NCBI GenBank assembly: GCA_029907255.1
Contig: JARYMF010000005.1
Span: 1-64,000 of the forward strand
Length of the DNA stretch: 64,000 bases
Direction: 5' to 3'
DNA from: Armatimonadota bacterium
GTDB lineage: Bacteria > Armatimonadota > UBA5829 > DTJY01
Shown piece by piece: positions 51,734 to 60,632 of the stretch. Within the stretch, counting starts at the first letter, position 1. Each line of letters opens with the position of its first letter. The notes below the pieces were generated by a model. It did no database searches, had not been told where the DNA came from, and worked only from the letters and a program-made list of their open reading frames with translations. A program made the translations under genes and the position numbers.

Positions 51734-53086
51734 CTATGGACCATTAGACACTTCACTTTGAGCTTTAACGCGGATTACCTTCAGCCGCCCACTATCAATT
51801 ACGAATATGTTCCCGTCCTTATCTACTGCGAGTGCTTCAGGAGCAACAAGCTTGCCCTCTCCAATCGTCCTTAGGAAAAGACCATCGGGCGCAAACTTTA
51901 CAATTTGCTTTCCAACGGGGTTGGAGATGTAAAGATTGCCTTGAAAATCTGAAGCAATCATAAACGATGCCATAGATGGCTTAGGTTTCAGCAAGTCGTT
52001 CGCCGCAAGGGTGCCGAGAATAGCACCAGAAGAATCCAACCTGAGCAAACGGCCCTCTCTATCAACAACATGTATAAACCCCTGCTGATTGAGCAAGAGA
52101 ATTTTGCCCTGAAGCGGTACATAGCTAAGTGAGACCGGTTCATCATACTCGATATTTGCAAGACTTATACGCCGCGTCTGGGCTTTCTTAATGGGGGGCG
52201 GCTTTAGGTGCCTCGACGGAAGCAAGTTGCTCCCGCAAAGCCCAATCCCGATTCCCAAAAGCAATCCAATTATACCAATGAATATCGAAAAGCTGCGTTT
52301 ATTCCTGGGCATGGCTGGTGTAATGCTCTTATCCCATCCATAGGCTGCAACAACGGCGGTTATATTATCTGAACCACCATTCCTCAGCGCCGCATTCACA
52401 AGCTCGTCGCACGCCTCCTCAGGACCAGACACACTAGCTAGGATGGATTTTATTTCAACCTCAGAAACAGGAACCGTCAAACCATCTGTGCAGAGAAGAA
52501 GAATATCGCCAAGTTTCAAGTCGGTAGAGCTTATCTCAGGCTCTGCATCTGGCTCTATACCTACCGTGCGAGTTACCACATTGCGGAACCGACTTTTGCG
52601 CGCTTGCTCTTCGGTTATTTCGCCTGCCTTGATTTTCTCAGCAACGAATGAGTGATCCTCTGTTAGACGGCAAAGTTCTCCGTTGCGAAAAAGGTAAGCG
52701 CGACTATCACCCATGTGCCCCAAGTAAACCTGTTCGCCTTTGACTGCGGCAACGACACAAGTGGTCCCCATGCCCTGAAGTTCGGGGCTAGATGCTGCCT
52801 GCCTATAAATGGCATCATTTGCTGCTTTAAAACTGTGCGCTAACGCTCCTTTGATGTCCATAATTCCACTGACTAGCTGGGAAAGGAGCACATCCCGGAT
52901 GGTGTTAACAGCCATGACGCTTGCTACTGAACCAGAAGATCTTCCACCCATGCCATCTGCAACAATGTATAGACCATCAAGTACCCCTCCGAGTTGTTCA
53001 GATGGAACAGCTAGGCAAGCATCCTCGTTTGAAAGCCGCTTTCCTTTGTGAGTCTTATATGACGAACTTAAGGTCGGGATAGCCAT
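51734..53086 (-). CDS. PP2C-type phosphatase with membrane helix and NHL-like propeller
   Basis: 450 residues. PP2C phosphatase domain (1-250): N20-E-D22, VADGMGGRSSG with D44, MGDSRAYLFR and GGSDNITAVV, all the metal-binding acids. A membrane helix (about 268-290, FSIFIGIIGLLLGIGIGL) follows, then a region of NHL-like repeats (about 330-450): GFIHVVDREGRLLRLDSSG, FQGNLYISNPVGKQIVKFAPDG and DKDGNIFVIDSG. So the phosphatase is inside the cell and the propeller outside. It would reverse the action of the kinase next to it. An N-terminal-only family member would lack the outer part. Confidence 0.9.
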   Translation of the reverse strand: MAIPTLSSSYKTHKGKRLSNEDACLAVPSEQLGGVLDGLYIVADGMGGRSSGSVASVMAVNTIRDVLLSQLVSGIMDIKGALAHSFKAANDAIYRQAASSPELQGMGTTCVVAAVKGEQVYLGHMGDSRAYLFRNGELCRLTEDHSFVAEKIKAGEITEEQARKSRFRNVVTRTVGIEPDAEPEISSTDLKLGDILLLCTDGLTVPVSEVEIKSILASVSGPEEACDELVNAALRNGGSDNITAVVAAYGWDKSITPAMPRNKRSFSIFIGIIGLLLGIGIGLCGSNLLPSRHLKPPPIKKAQTRRISLANIEYDEPVSLSYVPLQGKILLLNQQGFIHVVDREGRLLRLDSSGAILGTLAANDLLKPKPSMASFMIASDFQGNLYISNPVGKQIVKFAPDGLFLRTIGEGKLVAPEALAVDKDGNIFVIDSGRLKVIRVKAQSEVSNGP

Positions 53087-53195
53087 ATCTACCTGTTATA
53101 AATCTCTCCTCAGCAAGCCTATCACATACACAACAAATAACGTGAGGCATGCCAAAAACACATATTTCAATATCCCTAGGGTATAACTAAAGAGA

Positions 53196-54329
53196 CTAAT
53201 CCATTTCAAAGCCGATCTCTACTTTCCCTACAACTATCTTATCGCCTGGCAGAAGCCTCACCGGCGAGTGTGCAGGCACTAGCTCGCCATTGATTCTGGT
53301 TCCGCTGCGACTACCGAGATCCTCCAAGTAAAAAATTATCCCGTCAGGCGAGAACACCCTGGCATGTTGACTTTCCACGCCGGCATCTGTAATGCGAACA
53401 TCAGAAGTCAGGGACTTGCCAATAATGACCTCCGATGCCAACAGAAATTCTTCTTCAGTTCCGCATGGAGTCTTGAGTAACAATCGCGGGCGTCTTGCAC
53501 ACGAAGTAGCTAGCGGCGGAATCTTCGGTTCGGCTGCCGAGCTTTTGAAAACCATTTGTGTTGCGCCAAGCCTGATGTGGTCGCCATCTCTGAGTAAGTG
53601 ACTTTCAATGCGCTCGTCATTCACCCAAACGCCGTTTGTGCTGTTCAAATCCCTAATCTTGAAGCCTTCTTTGCCAAGGGTGATTCGAGCATGCCTTTTC
53701 GAAACCATTCCATCCTTATCAAGAATCAAATCGTTACCTAACCGCTTTGATCTTCCGATTAAAATGTCGGGCTTATTCAGCATAAATTGTTGGACTCTCC
53801 CATCAACATGGTTAACAATGAGAGTTGGGGGTGCAATCGTTGCGTCATCCCATGTCTCGACGGCGGGTATGGTGTGTTCCTCTTCGAGCTTATAAGGCAT
53901 TTGTGGACCAATTTGATTGGACATTTCAATTTCCTTCTCAGCAGGACGAACATCCCATTTGCACTTTACCCTTAGTTTTTCTAGCTGAGATTTGCCTTCC
54001 TCAACGGATAGTTCTTCGATGGTAAAATCCAGCGGTCCACGAAGGTAGTATTTATTCTGCGCCATATACTTGCGGAGGGCTGATTCGAGCTCTGCTTTGT
54101 CTAGAAATGCCAGAAGGTAGTCTCTTTCCTCGTCACTCTCAAAGTTGAGCTCAAGTATATATTTATTCGGCACATAAACCTTGCCATCAATCCCCTCCTT
54201 GCGGTTATCCTCCATAGCATTGATGATCCTTCGCAGCACATCCTTTGGCCGAATATCGCTTTCTGCATCGCCAAACCAGGATTCGTACCAACCAGCGAAG
54301 GCTTTGTTCAGTTTCTCAAGTATATCCAT
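53196..54329 (-). CDS. double-FHA protein with FhaA-like N-terminal domain
   Basis: 377 residues. The N-terminal 130 residues resemble the DUF3662/FhaA domain (AFAGWYESWFG, IRPKDVLRRIINAMEDNRKEG, VYVPNKYILEL). Two FHA phosphothreonine-binding domains follow: one near 190-260 (ILIGRSKRLGNDLIL, VSKRHARITLG, DLNSTNGVWVN) and one near 300-372 (VIIGKSLTSDVRI, VESQHARVF, DLGSRSGTRING). It can read phosphorylated partners of the kinase and so links the module. ATG with AAGGGG nine bases upstream. It is the first gene of the FHA-PP2C-kinase-HEAT run. Confidence 0.92.
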   Translation of the reverse strand: MDILEKLNKAFAGWYESWFGDAESDIRPKDVLRRIINAMEDNRKEGIDGKVYVPNKYILELNFESDEERDYLLAFLDKAELESALRKYMAQNKYYLRGPLDFTIEELSVEEGKSQLEKLRVKCKWDVRPAEKEIEMSNQIGPQMPYKLEEEHTIPAVETWDDATIAPPTLIVNHVDGRVQQFMLNKPDILIGRSKRLGNDLILDKDGMVSKRHARITLGKEGFKIRDLNSTNGVWVNDERIESHLLRDGDHIRLGATQMVFKSSAAEPKIPPLATSCARRPRLLLKTPCGTEEEFLLASEVIIGKSLTSDVRITDAGVESQHARVFSPDGIIFYLEDLGSRSGTRINGELVPAHSPVRLLPGDKIVVGKVEIGFEMD

Positions 54330-54432
54330 TTTCAGCGTCCCCTTCGTGGAATCACCGCTGCTGTATATTAATACGAGAGGCTGCCAATATTTGTTGGCAA
54401 GGCTTTGTTTGGCTTGTCAATTATGGCAAGAC

Positions 54433-55290
54433 TTAAGTCATAATACTTTTACTACGCTTCAGGATATCGTCAATTTGCTCGGTTGATTCAAAGCCGACAA
54501 TTATGGAATCAATGCAATCAAGGCCAAGTACATACTTAAGCGAAGCATCACGCTCCTCAGCTATTGTCCCCTCGCCCAGAATTTTAATCCCAACGACGGC
54601 CTTCCCTGCGTTATGCAGTTTCTTTATCACCGTCACTACCTCGGAAGGTTGACCGTCCATTTTCGCGCCCTTGTGGTTAATACGAACAAGGGCAAGATCT
54701 ACCCAAGAGTTCTCAATCGCTGACTTCATCGCCTCAAGCGAATGGATTGAAATTCCATGTGCTCGGATAATCTTCTTTTCCTTCGCCGCAGAAAGCACAT
54801 CCATAATTTCGCGCTGGTCAGCAGCCCATGTGCCCTCGGTTACGCAGTGAACCAAGAGGATATCTATATAGTCGGTACCGAGCTCTAAAAGAAACCGGTC
54901 TAAATCCTGCTGAGCGTCTTTGCACGTGCGGTACCATATCTTAGTTTGGATAACATAATTTTCCCGAGGTATTCGCCTGAGAGCAGCACGAACATACGAG
55001 TGTGTACCATAGATATCTGCAACGTCGAAATAGTTCACTCCAAGGTCATAAGCATAATTGATTAAGCGGGAAAACTTAACCGTTCCGAGTTTGGTTTGGT
55101 TTGAACGCTTGTCCCAGCCTTTTGTACCAGTACCAAAACCGAGATAGGAAACCCTGATGCCGGTTTTGCCAAGTACTACACGGTCGGTTAGCGATGCAAG
55201 CTTTCGCTCCGAATTGGCAAGCAACTTAGGCGAATATGCAGTAGCTATGGCACCAGTCAAGAATTCACGTCTAGTTATCTTAGGAGACAT
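54433..55290 (-). CDS. TAT-exported aldo/keto reductase
   Basis: 285 residues from ATG at 55290 with GAGGTGAAA upstream. The N-terminus has a twin-arginine signal TRREFLTGAIATAY. The TIM-barrel aldo/keto reductase follows with the catalytic tetrad D89, Y94, K117 and H148 (FDVADIYG, IQTKIW, DILLVHC). Export of an NAD(P)H-linked enzyme is unusual, but such TAT-AKRs are common in Planctomycetes-like and Armatimonadota-like genomes. The start is two bases after the stop of the DUF2961 gene, so the two are coupled. The substrate is unknown, perhaps a sugar released by the DUF2961 enzyme. Confidence 0.85.
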   Translation of the reverse strand: MSPKITRREFLTGAIATAYSPKLLANSERKLASLTDRVVLGKTGIRVSYLGFGTGTKGWDKRSNQTKLGTVKFSRLINYAYDLGVNYFDVADIYGTHSYVRAALRRIPRENYVIQTKIWYRTCKDAQQDLDRFLLELGTDYIDILLVHCVTEGTWAADQREIMDVLSAAKEKKIIRAHGISIHSLEAMKSAIENSWVDLALVRINHKGAKMDGQPSEVVTVIKKLHNAGKAVVGIKILGEGTIAEERDASLKYVLGLDCIDSIIVGFESTEQIDDILKRSKSIMT

Positions 55291-55292
55291 TT

Positions 55293-56804
55293 TCACCTCA
55301 CACGAAAGCGCAGTATAGACACAACTGCATTGCTCCGAGGCTTGAGATTCTTCATCACAACCGGTATGCGGCCGGTTGAAGTATCGCTTGCAGCAATTGG
55401 AACCTCGATCCACCTACCTGATTGGAAACCCTCATATTCCCCTATTAACCGTCCTGCTACCGTGATGGACTGTTTCCGGCCACCACCAAAATTGTCTGGG
55501 TCGATAATAAACATGCGCAATGTTCCTGAAACCCCTTTCGGACAAATGATGTCGAATTCAAGCGAATCAAAATCAGCCCAGCAGTAATTAACAGGACCTG
55601 GCCAAGGCGAACCTGAGAATGAATAGCCTTTCTTTAAAACAAAATCCCAGCCCTCTGCGAGGTATTCATCCTCATTCTGTAATCTACCGCAATGCACGAC
55701 AAAAGTCTCTCCGGGCTCCGGAGGCTCGGTTTTAGCTTGGGGCACTACAAAAGGCCGGCGACTTCTTGCCGGCGGTAGCGGAGAAAACAGCATATGCGGC
55801 TCTTTCTGATACCAATATGCCACGCTTGAAATTTGGAGGGGGTTCTCGGATTTAGAGAACTCTTCGCGGAAGAAAGGCGCTTCGTTCTTGCCAAAGCCGA
55901 CTGTCATCCTTAACGATTTTTTAAATGAAATGCAGTCATTAAGAGTAAAACGATATGCCGCCGCACCATTTAGAAACGGCTGGTATCCAGTATATGCAAA
56001 GCTATTCTCCTGCTTGGGGAATCCCCAGCTAAAGCCAAATGAATCCTCTAGACCTTGCCATTCAATGGATGGTTCTGCCTCTCCGTCAATGTAGAATTTA
56101 ACATTTTCATCTACTGGATATCCTCCCGACGGATTGCCAACATGACGGATGGTAACATTCCAACCAATAAATTGTCCCCTGCCCCGTGCTTCGAAAACCT
56201 TATAATCTTCCTTGCCAAGAAGGAGCGTCTTCTGCCGCCAAGTAGCATGAAAATATCCGACGTCCGGCGGCAATGACTTAAGCGTGCGGTAGATAACGTA
56301 GCTATAACACGGGTTTGCCGACCACGAACCGTTTGGATAGCGCGGATTGTCCGTTTCGACCTCAACTCGGGCCGACTTGGCGAATGGCATTGGGAAATAG
56401 CAATTCCATCCACGCTTCTTGTTAACAAGGGCCGATTCCACACGCTCAAGAACACCATTGGGGTCACAGAAGAAATCTACAAGCGGTGTCTCAACACTAG
56501 GATTTTTCTCGCCATCCCAATAAATTCTAAGTATAGTATCGCGATTCAACTTCATCGCCTGCGGAAGTGCAAAGTGAATCATTGTAATGATCCCTGGCCC
56601 CTTTAAATCAGCAATTATGACTTTGCTTCGCCCTTCGCCAAACTGCATTTCCTTTGGGTTCTCACCCCAAAGCGCGTTCACCTGTTTAGTTTCCCCTTCC
56701 CAGAGGCGACAGATTGATTCCACTTGGGGATAGATGTCAAGCGCAGCCTGGCAAATAATTACGTTGAGGAACATAGCTAACACAAGGGCAACCTTTGATA
56801 CCAT
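55293..56804 (-). CDS. secreted DUF2961 (GH172-like) protein
   Basis: 503 residues with a signal peptide (about 1-20). The double jelly-roll DUF2961 family is recognisable: GPGIITMIHFALP, ILRIYWDGEKNPSVETPLVDFF, and a conserved NCYFPMPFAKSARVEVE. This family includes GH172 enzymes that act on fructofuranosyl or arabinofuranosyl linkages; the substrate here cannot be read. The C-terminal 100 residues are a further beta-sandwich, possibly carbohydrate-binding. ATG with GGGAGG upstream. Its stop is two bases from the aldo/keto reductase start. Confidence 0.82.
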   Translation of the reverse strand: MVSKVALVLAMFLNVIICQAALDIYPQVESICRLWEGETKQVNALWGENPKEMQFGEGRSKVIIADLKGPGIITMIHFALPQAMKLNRDTILRIYWDGEKNPSVETPLVDFFCDPNGVLERVESALVNKKRGWNCYFPMPFAKSARVEVETDNPRYPNGSWSANPCYSYVIYRTLKSLPPDVGYFHATWRQKTLLLGKEDYKVFEARGRGQFIGWNVTIRHVGNPSGGYPVDENVKFYIDGEAEPSIEWQGLEDSFGFSWGFPKQENSFAYTGYQPFLNGAAAYRFTLNDCISFKKSLRMTVGFGKNEAPFFREEFSKSENPLQISSVAYWYQKEPHMLFSPLPPARSRRPFVVPQAKTEPPEPGETFVVHCGRLQNEDEYLAEGWDFVLKKGYSFSGSPWPGPVNYCWADFDSLEFDIICPKGVSGTLRMFIIDPDNFGGGRKQSITVAGRLIGEYEGFQSGRWIEVPIAASDTSTGRIPVVMKNLKPRSNAVVSILRFRVR

Positions 56805-56843
56805 TTTTGAACCTCCCTAAGAATACTGAGGTAAAGTTTAGCA

Positions 56844-56899
56844 CATGGTTTATTTGCTAAGTTCCGCAGGGCTTCCTAGAAATCCTTTAGCAAACCATG
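56844..56899. repeat. inverted repeat between DUF1648-like and DUF2961 genes
   Basis: Left arm CATGGTTTATTTGCTAA and right arm TTAGCAAACCATG can pair as 13 base pairs with a four-base bulge around a 26-base loop. It may be a terminator-like hairpin for the small membrane protein gene or an operator in the 160-base gap; there is no T-tract. Confidence 0.45.
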
Positions 56900-56968
56900 C
56901 TATTTCCTTTGCGAAGATTTGCCCACGTCAGCTATGCTTTGCAAACACTTATGAAGATATAAGAAAAC

Positions 56969-57361
56969 TCAGTGAAGACGGAATGCAGATGCCTGTAAAA
57001 CTGTGAACAATGCCGAGAGTAATATCAGAAAGACGGCATTGCCTGCATCTAATATTCGCCGTCCTTGCTCATCCCGGCGGGCAAACATGATTAGTATAAG
57101 CATGCCAATTTGGCCACTAGGAAAGAGGAGGAAAACAGTCCACGAGGGAATGGTGTTATATGGAGTAGCCGAGCCTGCCCAACCTGATGGTATCTGTTCG
57201 GGAAGGCGAGGGTAAACGATAACTGCCATCACCATTTGAGCGATGAAACCGAGTATAATGGCAATTAGCGATGCAAGAAAACCTGCATATGTCCGCTTTG
57301 GCTCTTTTATCGGTTTTGATTGATTTTGAAGTTTTTGTTGATTCTTCTTTTGCTTCGCCAT
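56969..57361 (-). CDS. small DUF1648-like membrane protein
   Basis: 130 residues: a very basic, Lys/Gln-rich cytoplasmic head (1-23), then three membrane helices. Between the first and second helix is YPRLPEQIPSGWAGSATPYN, which resembles the DUF1648 signature (YPxLPxxIPxHWN). DUF1648 proteins often accompany two-component or growth-phase regulators, but no function can be assigned. ATG with AGGGAG three bases upstream. Divergent from the IMPase gene. Confidence 0.75.
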   Translation of the reverse strand: MAKQKKNQQKLQNQSKPIKEPKRTYAGFLASLIAIILGFIAQMVMAVIVYPRLPEQIPSGWAGSATPYNTIPSWTVFLLFPSGQIGMLILIMFARRDEQGRRILDAGNAVFLILLSALFTVLQASAFRLH

Positions 57362-57407
57362 GGTCTCCCTGGATGTTGAACTTTTTTCATTAGTAAATTA
57401 ATTATAC

Positions 57408-57436
57408 ACTTTATGGTCTCCTTCTGCGAATGTCAA
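57408..57436 (-). promoter_or_regulatory. promoter of the DUF1648-like gene
   Basis: Minus-strand TTGACA (57436-57431), 17-bp spacer, TAAAGT (57413-57408); a perfect TATAAT at 57406-57401 is an alternative -10 but has too long a spacing to the same -35 box. Confidence 0.5.
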
Positions 57437-57555
57437 TTATTCGAATATTGCAGAGCGCGGTAACTGCATATTTTCCTAGATGTTACGGCTACTTTTTCTG
57501 CCCGACGCTGAGGAAAAATAAACCTAGAAACTCCAACACATAATGCGCCACTAAG

Positions 57556-57585
57556 TTGACGGCCGAGAGATTGAACCTATATACT
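57556..57585 (+). promoter_or_regulatory. promoter of the IMPase-like gene
   Basis: TTGACG (57556-57561), 18-bp spacer, TATACT (57580-57585). The start codon is 59 bases downstream of the -10 box. Confidence 0.6.
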
Positions 57586-57643
57586 TTGCATGTAATTGAA
57601 TCTTGCTAGTTCAGCGCTTGGAATGCCGCGGAGATTGTAATCT

Positions 57644-58579
57644 ATGGAACTACCGAAAACGTTGGTCGAGCTTGCATATGCTATCCGCGCAACAGTACGA
57701 CCCCATATCGGCTTGCAAACATCGAGGTTGGTAAAAGGGAAGTCAGTTAGTGGCGACGAGGCATTTGAAATAGATAAAATTGCAGAACAAGCCATAGACG
57801 ACTTCATCCGAAAGCACGAGCTTCAGGTCGCATATTATTCAGAAGACCGTGGGCTAGTGAAGTTTGGAAAACCTGAATATGTCTTAATCATCGACCCAAT
57901 TGACGGCACTCGCCCAGCAATGGCAGGTTTCGAAAGTTGCGTCGTTTCCATCGCGCTTGCTCCATGTTCAGAGGATATTCGCCTCTCTGACGTTGTTTTT
58001 GGCTGTATTCTCGAGATTAAAAATGACCGATTATTCACAGCTAGTCGAAAGGGCTTTGCAAGCATTCGTGAAGGCGAGCGTGAACTACCGGTGACGCTTT
58101 CGGCAAATGAGGAGTTAGACAAGATGGCTTGGACCTTTGAACTTGCAGGTCGGCCAATCGAACTGGTGACTGATGTCCTATCGCCGCTAATAGACAAATC
58201 CTCCCTAAGAGGCGGAGTCTTCGTTTTTAGCAGCACTGCATACTCTCTAACACGACTTCTAACAGGTCAGTTGAGCGCAGTAGTAGACGTAGGAAACCGA
58301 ATTTTCCGTGATTTCCCAGAGACACGCAATCGTTTCATCCAAGCCGGAATGGGAACCGTAATGGGTTTATTCCCTTATGACATCGCAGCAGCGGTGTTAA
58401 TTGCTGAAACTGCTGGCTGCACCGTAACAGATGCTTATGGAAACAAACTCGACGATACTTTGCTATTGAACGCTTCTGAGTCAAATATTCGCAGTTGCAT
58501 TGCCACATCGAACCCTCGGCTGCATGAACTTATACTTTCCACCATTGAATCACGAATGGAGGAACTCTCAATTGCATAG
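57644..58579 (+). CDS. inositol monophosphatase-family phosphatase
   Basis: 311 residues. The Mg-dependent sugar-phosphatase signatures are E67 in SEDRG, DPIDGT at 84-89 and the C-terminal PYDIAAAVLIAETAGC, where the family has WDxAA. It should dephosphorylate inositol phosphate, a sugar phosphate, fructose-1,6-bisphosphate or PAP; the sequence does not decide. ATG with GGAG ten bases upstream. The last bases overlap the TTG start of the secreted protein gene, so the two are coupled. Confidence 0.85.
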   Translation: MELPKTLVELAYAIRATVRPHIGLQTSRLVKGKSVSGDEAFEIDKIAEQAIDDFIRKHELQVAYYSEDRGLVKFGKPEYVLIIDPIDGTRPAMAGFESCVVSIALAPCSEDIRLSDVVFGCILEIKNDRLFTASRKGFASIREGERELPVTLSANEELDKMAWTFELAGRPIELVTDVLSPLIDKSSLRGGVFVFSSTAYSLTRLLTGQLSAVVDVGNRIFRDFPETRNRFIQAGMGTVMGLFPYDIAAAVLIAETAGCTVTDAYGNKLDDTLLLNASESNIRSCIATSNPRLHELILSTIESRMEELSIA

Positions 58580-60173
58580 ACAAAAGACACTCGGAATCTT
58601 AATTTTAGTGGCTCTAGCCATAGTCACTTGCTCTTCCGTCCACTCATCCGAATCACAACAACCTATCTACGAATTAAAGGACTATGGCGGTGGGCACTTA
58701 CTGACCCATTTCAACTCAAAACCAAGCAAGATTACCTTGCCACGCATTTGCAATAATCCCCTGGTATTTGAGTTGGGTCGTGAGAATAAACACCTAAAGG
58801 AAATTCAAGCTCAGACCACAAAATCAAGCATTACTTTCCTCGCAAAACCCCTCACGAATTATGAAATAATAGAGGCTTCTGACTTCATTAATAACGTAAT
58901 TCGCTCATTATGTGCTCAAGACCCCTCTGGCTTGAGCTATAAAAAGAAGCTTGAGATATTGCGGCAAAAGATAAGTGAGGTCAGCGCGGAGCTTGAGTCG
59001 GGTTTCGATGAATCGCTCGCTTATAATAAACGATTGTTGACGGAAGCATATTGCGCCCTTTTGCCCATCAAATTTAACATCAAGATGGATTACCCATCAG
59101 AAACTAATGCAGATTATAAGATATTCGCAGGTAGAAAATTCGGGGTAAAGTGCACAATCCATAATTTTGGAAGGGAGAATATAATAAAGCCAAATGTCCG
59201 ATTGTCAGTGCCAGATGAGTGGACGTGTGAGCTTGATGCATCACCTAGCTTAATAGCCAACCTCAGTCCTGGCAAGTCAGCGGAGTTTACTTATAATATT
59301 AAGGCTCCAAGAAATAGCCTCTATCGGCCAAGGGTTTTCCCAATCATTGGGGAACTATCGTTTGAACACAATGGGGCACAAATCAAATTAAATTATCCCT
59401 TTGAAGTGCAACTTGTGGATCCATTCACGGCAAGACAAAAAATTGTCAAAGCGACGCCTGAAAAAGTGTTAGCCAAAATCGAGCTTGAAAATGCTTTTCC
59501 AAAACAAAGAATGGAAAACGTTACTATTTCGCCATTCCTGCCAGTTAATCTATCGCTAAATCAGGAGAAAAAGACCATCAGCTTTTACCAGAAAGCCAGC
59601 TTTTACGTTACATACATCCGTCCGAAAGGCGACGAATTAAGACAACGCTCGACATGGATAAGTATATCCGTAGATGAGCATCCAGTGCGACTCAGGACTG
59701 TGGCAGAGGTGGTGCTACCGCTTGGAACAACCTCCGAAGCTCGGGGCTTATGGATGAACAAATGCGACGACGGGCTGAGCGAGCCGAAAATCATTGGGGA
59801 AACTCCTTGCCGTCAGACAATGCCTAATCCCCTTAGCCCAACTCGGTACTTATATTTTGGGGTGAGCGACAACATGCCGGTAAGCGGAAAAACTTACATA
59901 ATCGTTGACTACTATGATGGAACACAAGGGTCATTTTCATTACAATACGACTCTACGGCAAATACTGAACCTTTTAATGGAGCATATAAAGATGCGGGCA
60001 AAACCGTCCGGTTAATGGGAAGCGGTATCTGGAAGCGCGAGACATTCGTTCTTGAAGATGCGATGTTCGCAGGGCGGCAGAATTGCAACTCTGACTTCCG
60101 GCTCGTAGTGCACGACGGCGACCTAGCCGTGAAACAGATAGCAGTCTCCAAGTTCCCAGTGACCACCGATTAA
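58572..60173 (+). CDS. secreted protein of unknown function
   Basis: About 533 residues. TTG at 58572 with GGAGG nine bases upstream gives a clean signal peptide (KTLGILILVALAIVTCSSVHS); a longer reading to 58500 is rejected because it loses it. A helical stretch with charged heptads (about 95-150) precedes an Ig-like/NEW3-like region (GRKFGVKCTIHNFGREN and SPGKSAEFTYNIKAP) and a C-terminal beta-rich part (YIIVDYYDGTQGSFSLQYDS, GIWKRETFVLEDAMFAG) that could bind carbohydrate. I do not recognise a catalytic domain. Its cysteine in VTCSS is not a clear lipobox. Confidence 0.7.
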   Translation: MHRQKTLGILILVALAIVTCSSVHSSESQQPIYELKDYGGGHLLTHFNSKPSKITLPRICNNPLVFELGRENKHLKEIQAQTTKSSITFLAKPLTNYEIIEASDFINNVIRSLCAQDPSGLSYKKKLEILRQKISEVSAELESGFDESLAYNKRLLTEAYCALLPIKFNIKMDYPSETNADYKIFAGRKFGVKCTIHNFGRENIIKPNVRLSVPDEWTCELDASPSLIANLSPGKSAEFTYNIKAPRNSLYRPRVFPIIGELSFEHNGAQIKLNYPFEVQLVDPFTARQKIVKATPEKVLAKIELENAFPKQRMENVTISPFLPVNLSLNQEKKTISFYQKASFYVTYIRPKGDELRQRSTWISISVDEHPVRLRTVAEVVLPLGTTSEARGLWMNKCDDGLSEPKIIGETPCRQTMPNPLSPTRYLYFGVSDNMPVSGKTYIIVDYYDGTQGSFSLQYDSTANTEPFNGAYKDAGKTVRLMGSGIWKRETFVLEDAMFAGRQNCNSDFRLVVHDGDLAVKQIAVSKFPVTTD

Positions 60174-60316
60174 GGAAGGGGCTGACCAGTAACAGCTAGA
60201 AGTAGATACGCTCTGTACGCTGCCAGGACTGTTATTATCGGGAATTCCGACTCAGTATTTGGCCTAACCTTAGCACCTGTACAAAGATCAGCCCTTTAGG
60301 ATCTTAACAAAGCAAC

Positions 60317-60517
60317 TTAAAGGGGAGAAACGTTAGCTGCTTGCGGTCCCTTCGCACCATCCACGATGTCAAACTGCACAGTTTGCCCCTCGGACAGGCT
60401 TTTGTAGCCGTCCATGCTAATTGCGGAGTAGTGAACGAAGACATCCCTGCCTTCCTCGGTTTCGATGAAACCATAACCCTTGGCGTCGTTAAACCATTTT
60501 ACCTTTCCGACAGGCAT
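60317..60517 (-). CDS. cspA: cold-shock protein
   Basis: 66 residues, one cold-shock domain: [16 protein letters not shown] with RNP1 (KGYGFIE, 13-19) and RNP2 VFVHY (26-30). It binds single-stranded RNA and DNA and melts structures at low temperature. ATG with AAGGAGG eight bases upstream. The 5' leader has a CTGGGC / GCCCAG hairpin (60541-60560), which may tune its translation. Paralogue number cannot be judged from one window. Confidence 0.96.
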   Translation of the reverse strand: MPVGKVKWFNDAKGYGFIETEEGRDVFVHYSAISMDGYKSLSEGQTVQFDIVDGAKGPQAANVSPL

Positions 60518-60569
60518 ATCTCATACCTCCTTGCATCTTGCTGGGCAAGCAACCGCCCAGGGTTAAATA

Positions 60570-60598
60570 ATTTTATCGCATCTCTTTACTTTAGTCAA
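60570..60598 (-). promoter_or_regulatory. cspA promoter
   Basis: Minus-strand TTGACT (60598-60593), 17-bp spacer, TAAAAT (60575-60570). It gives a leader of about 50 bases. Confidence 0.75.
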
Positions 60599-60632
60599 GT
60601 ATCTTTAAATCAGAAATTGTAATTTTTTATAT

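Noticed and set aside
58500-58571. Upstream extension of the secreted protein gene
   Set aside because: It lies inside the IMPase gene, has no Shine-Dalgarno and would bury the signal peptide.
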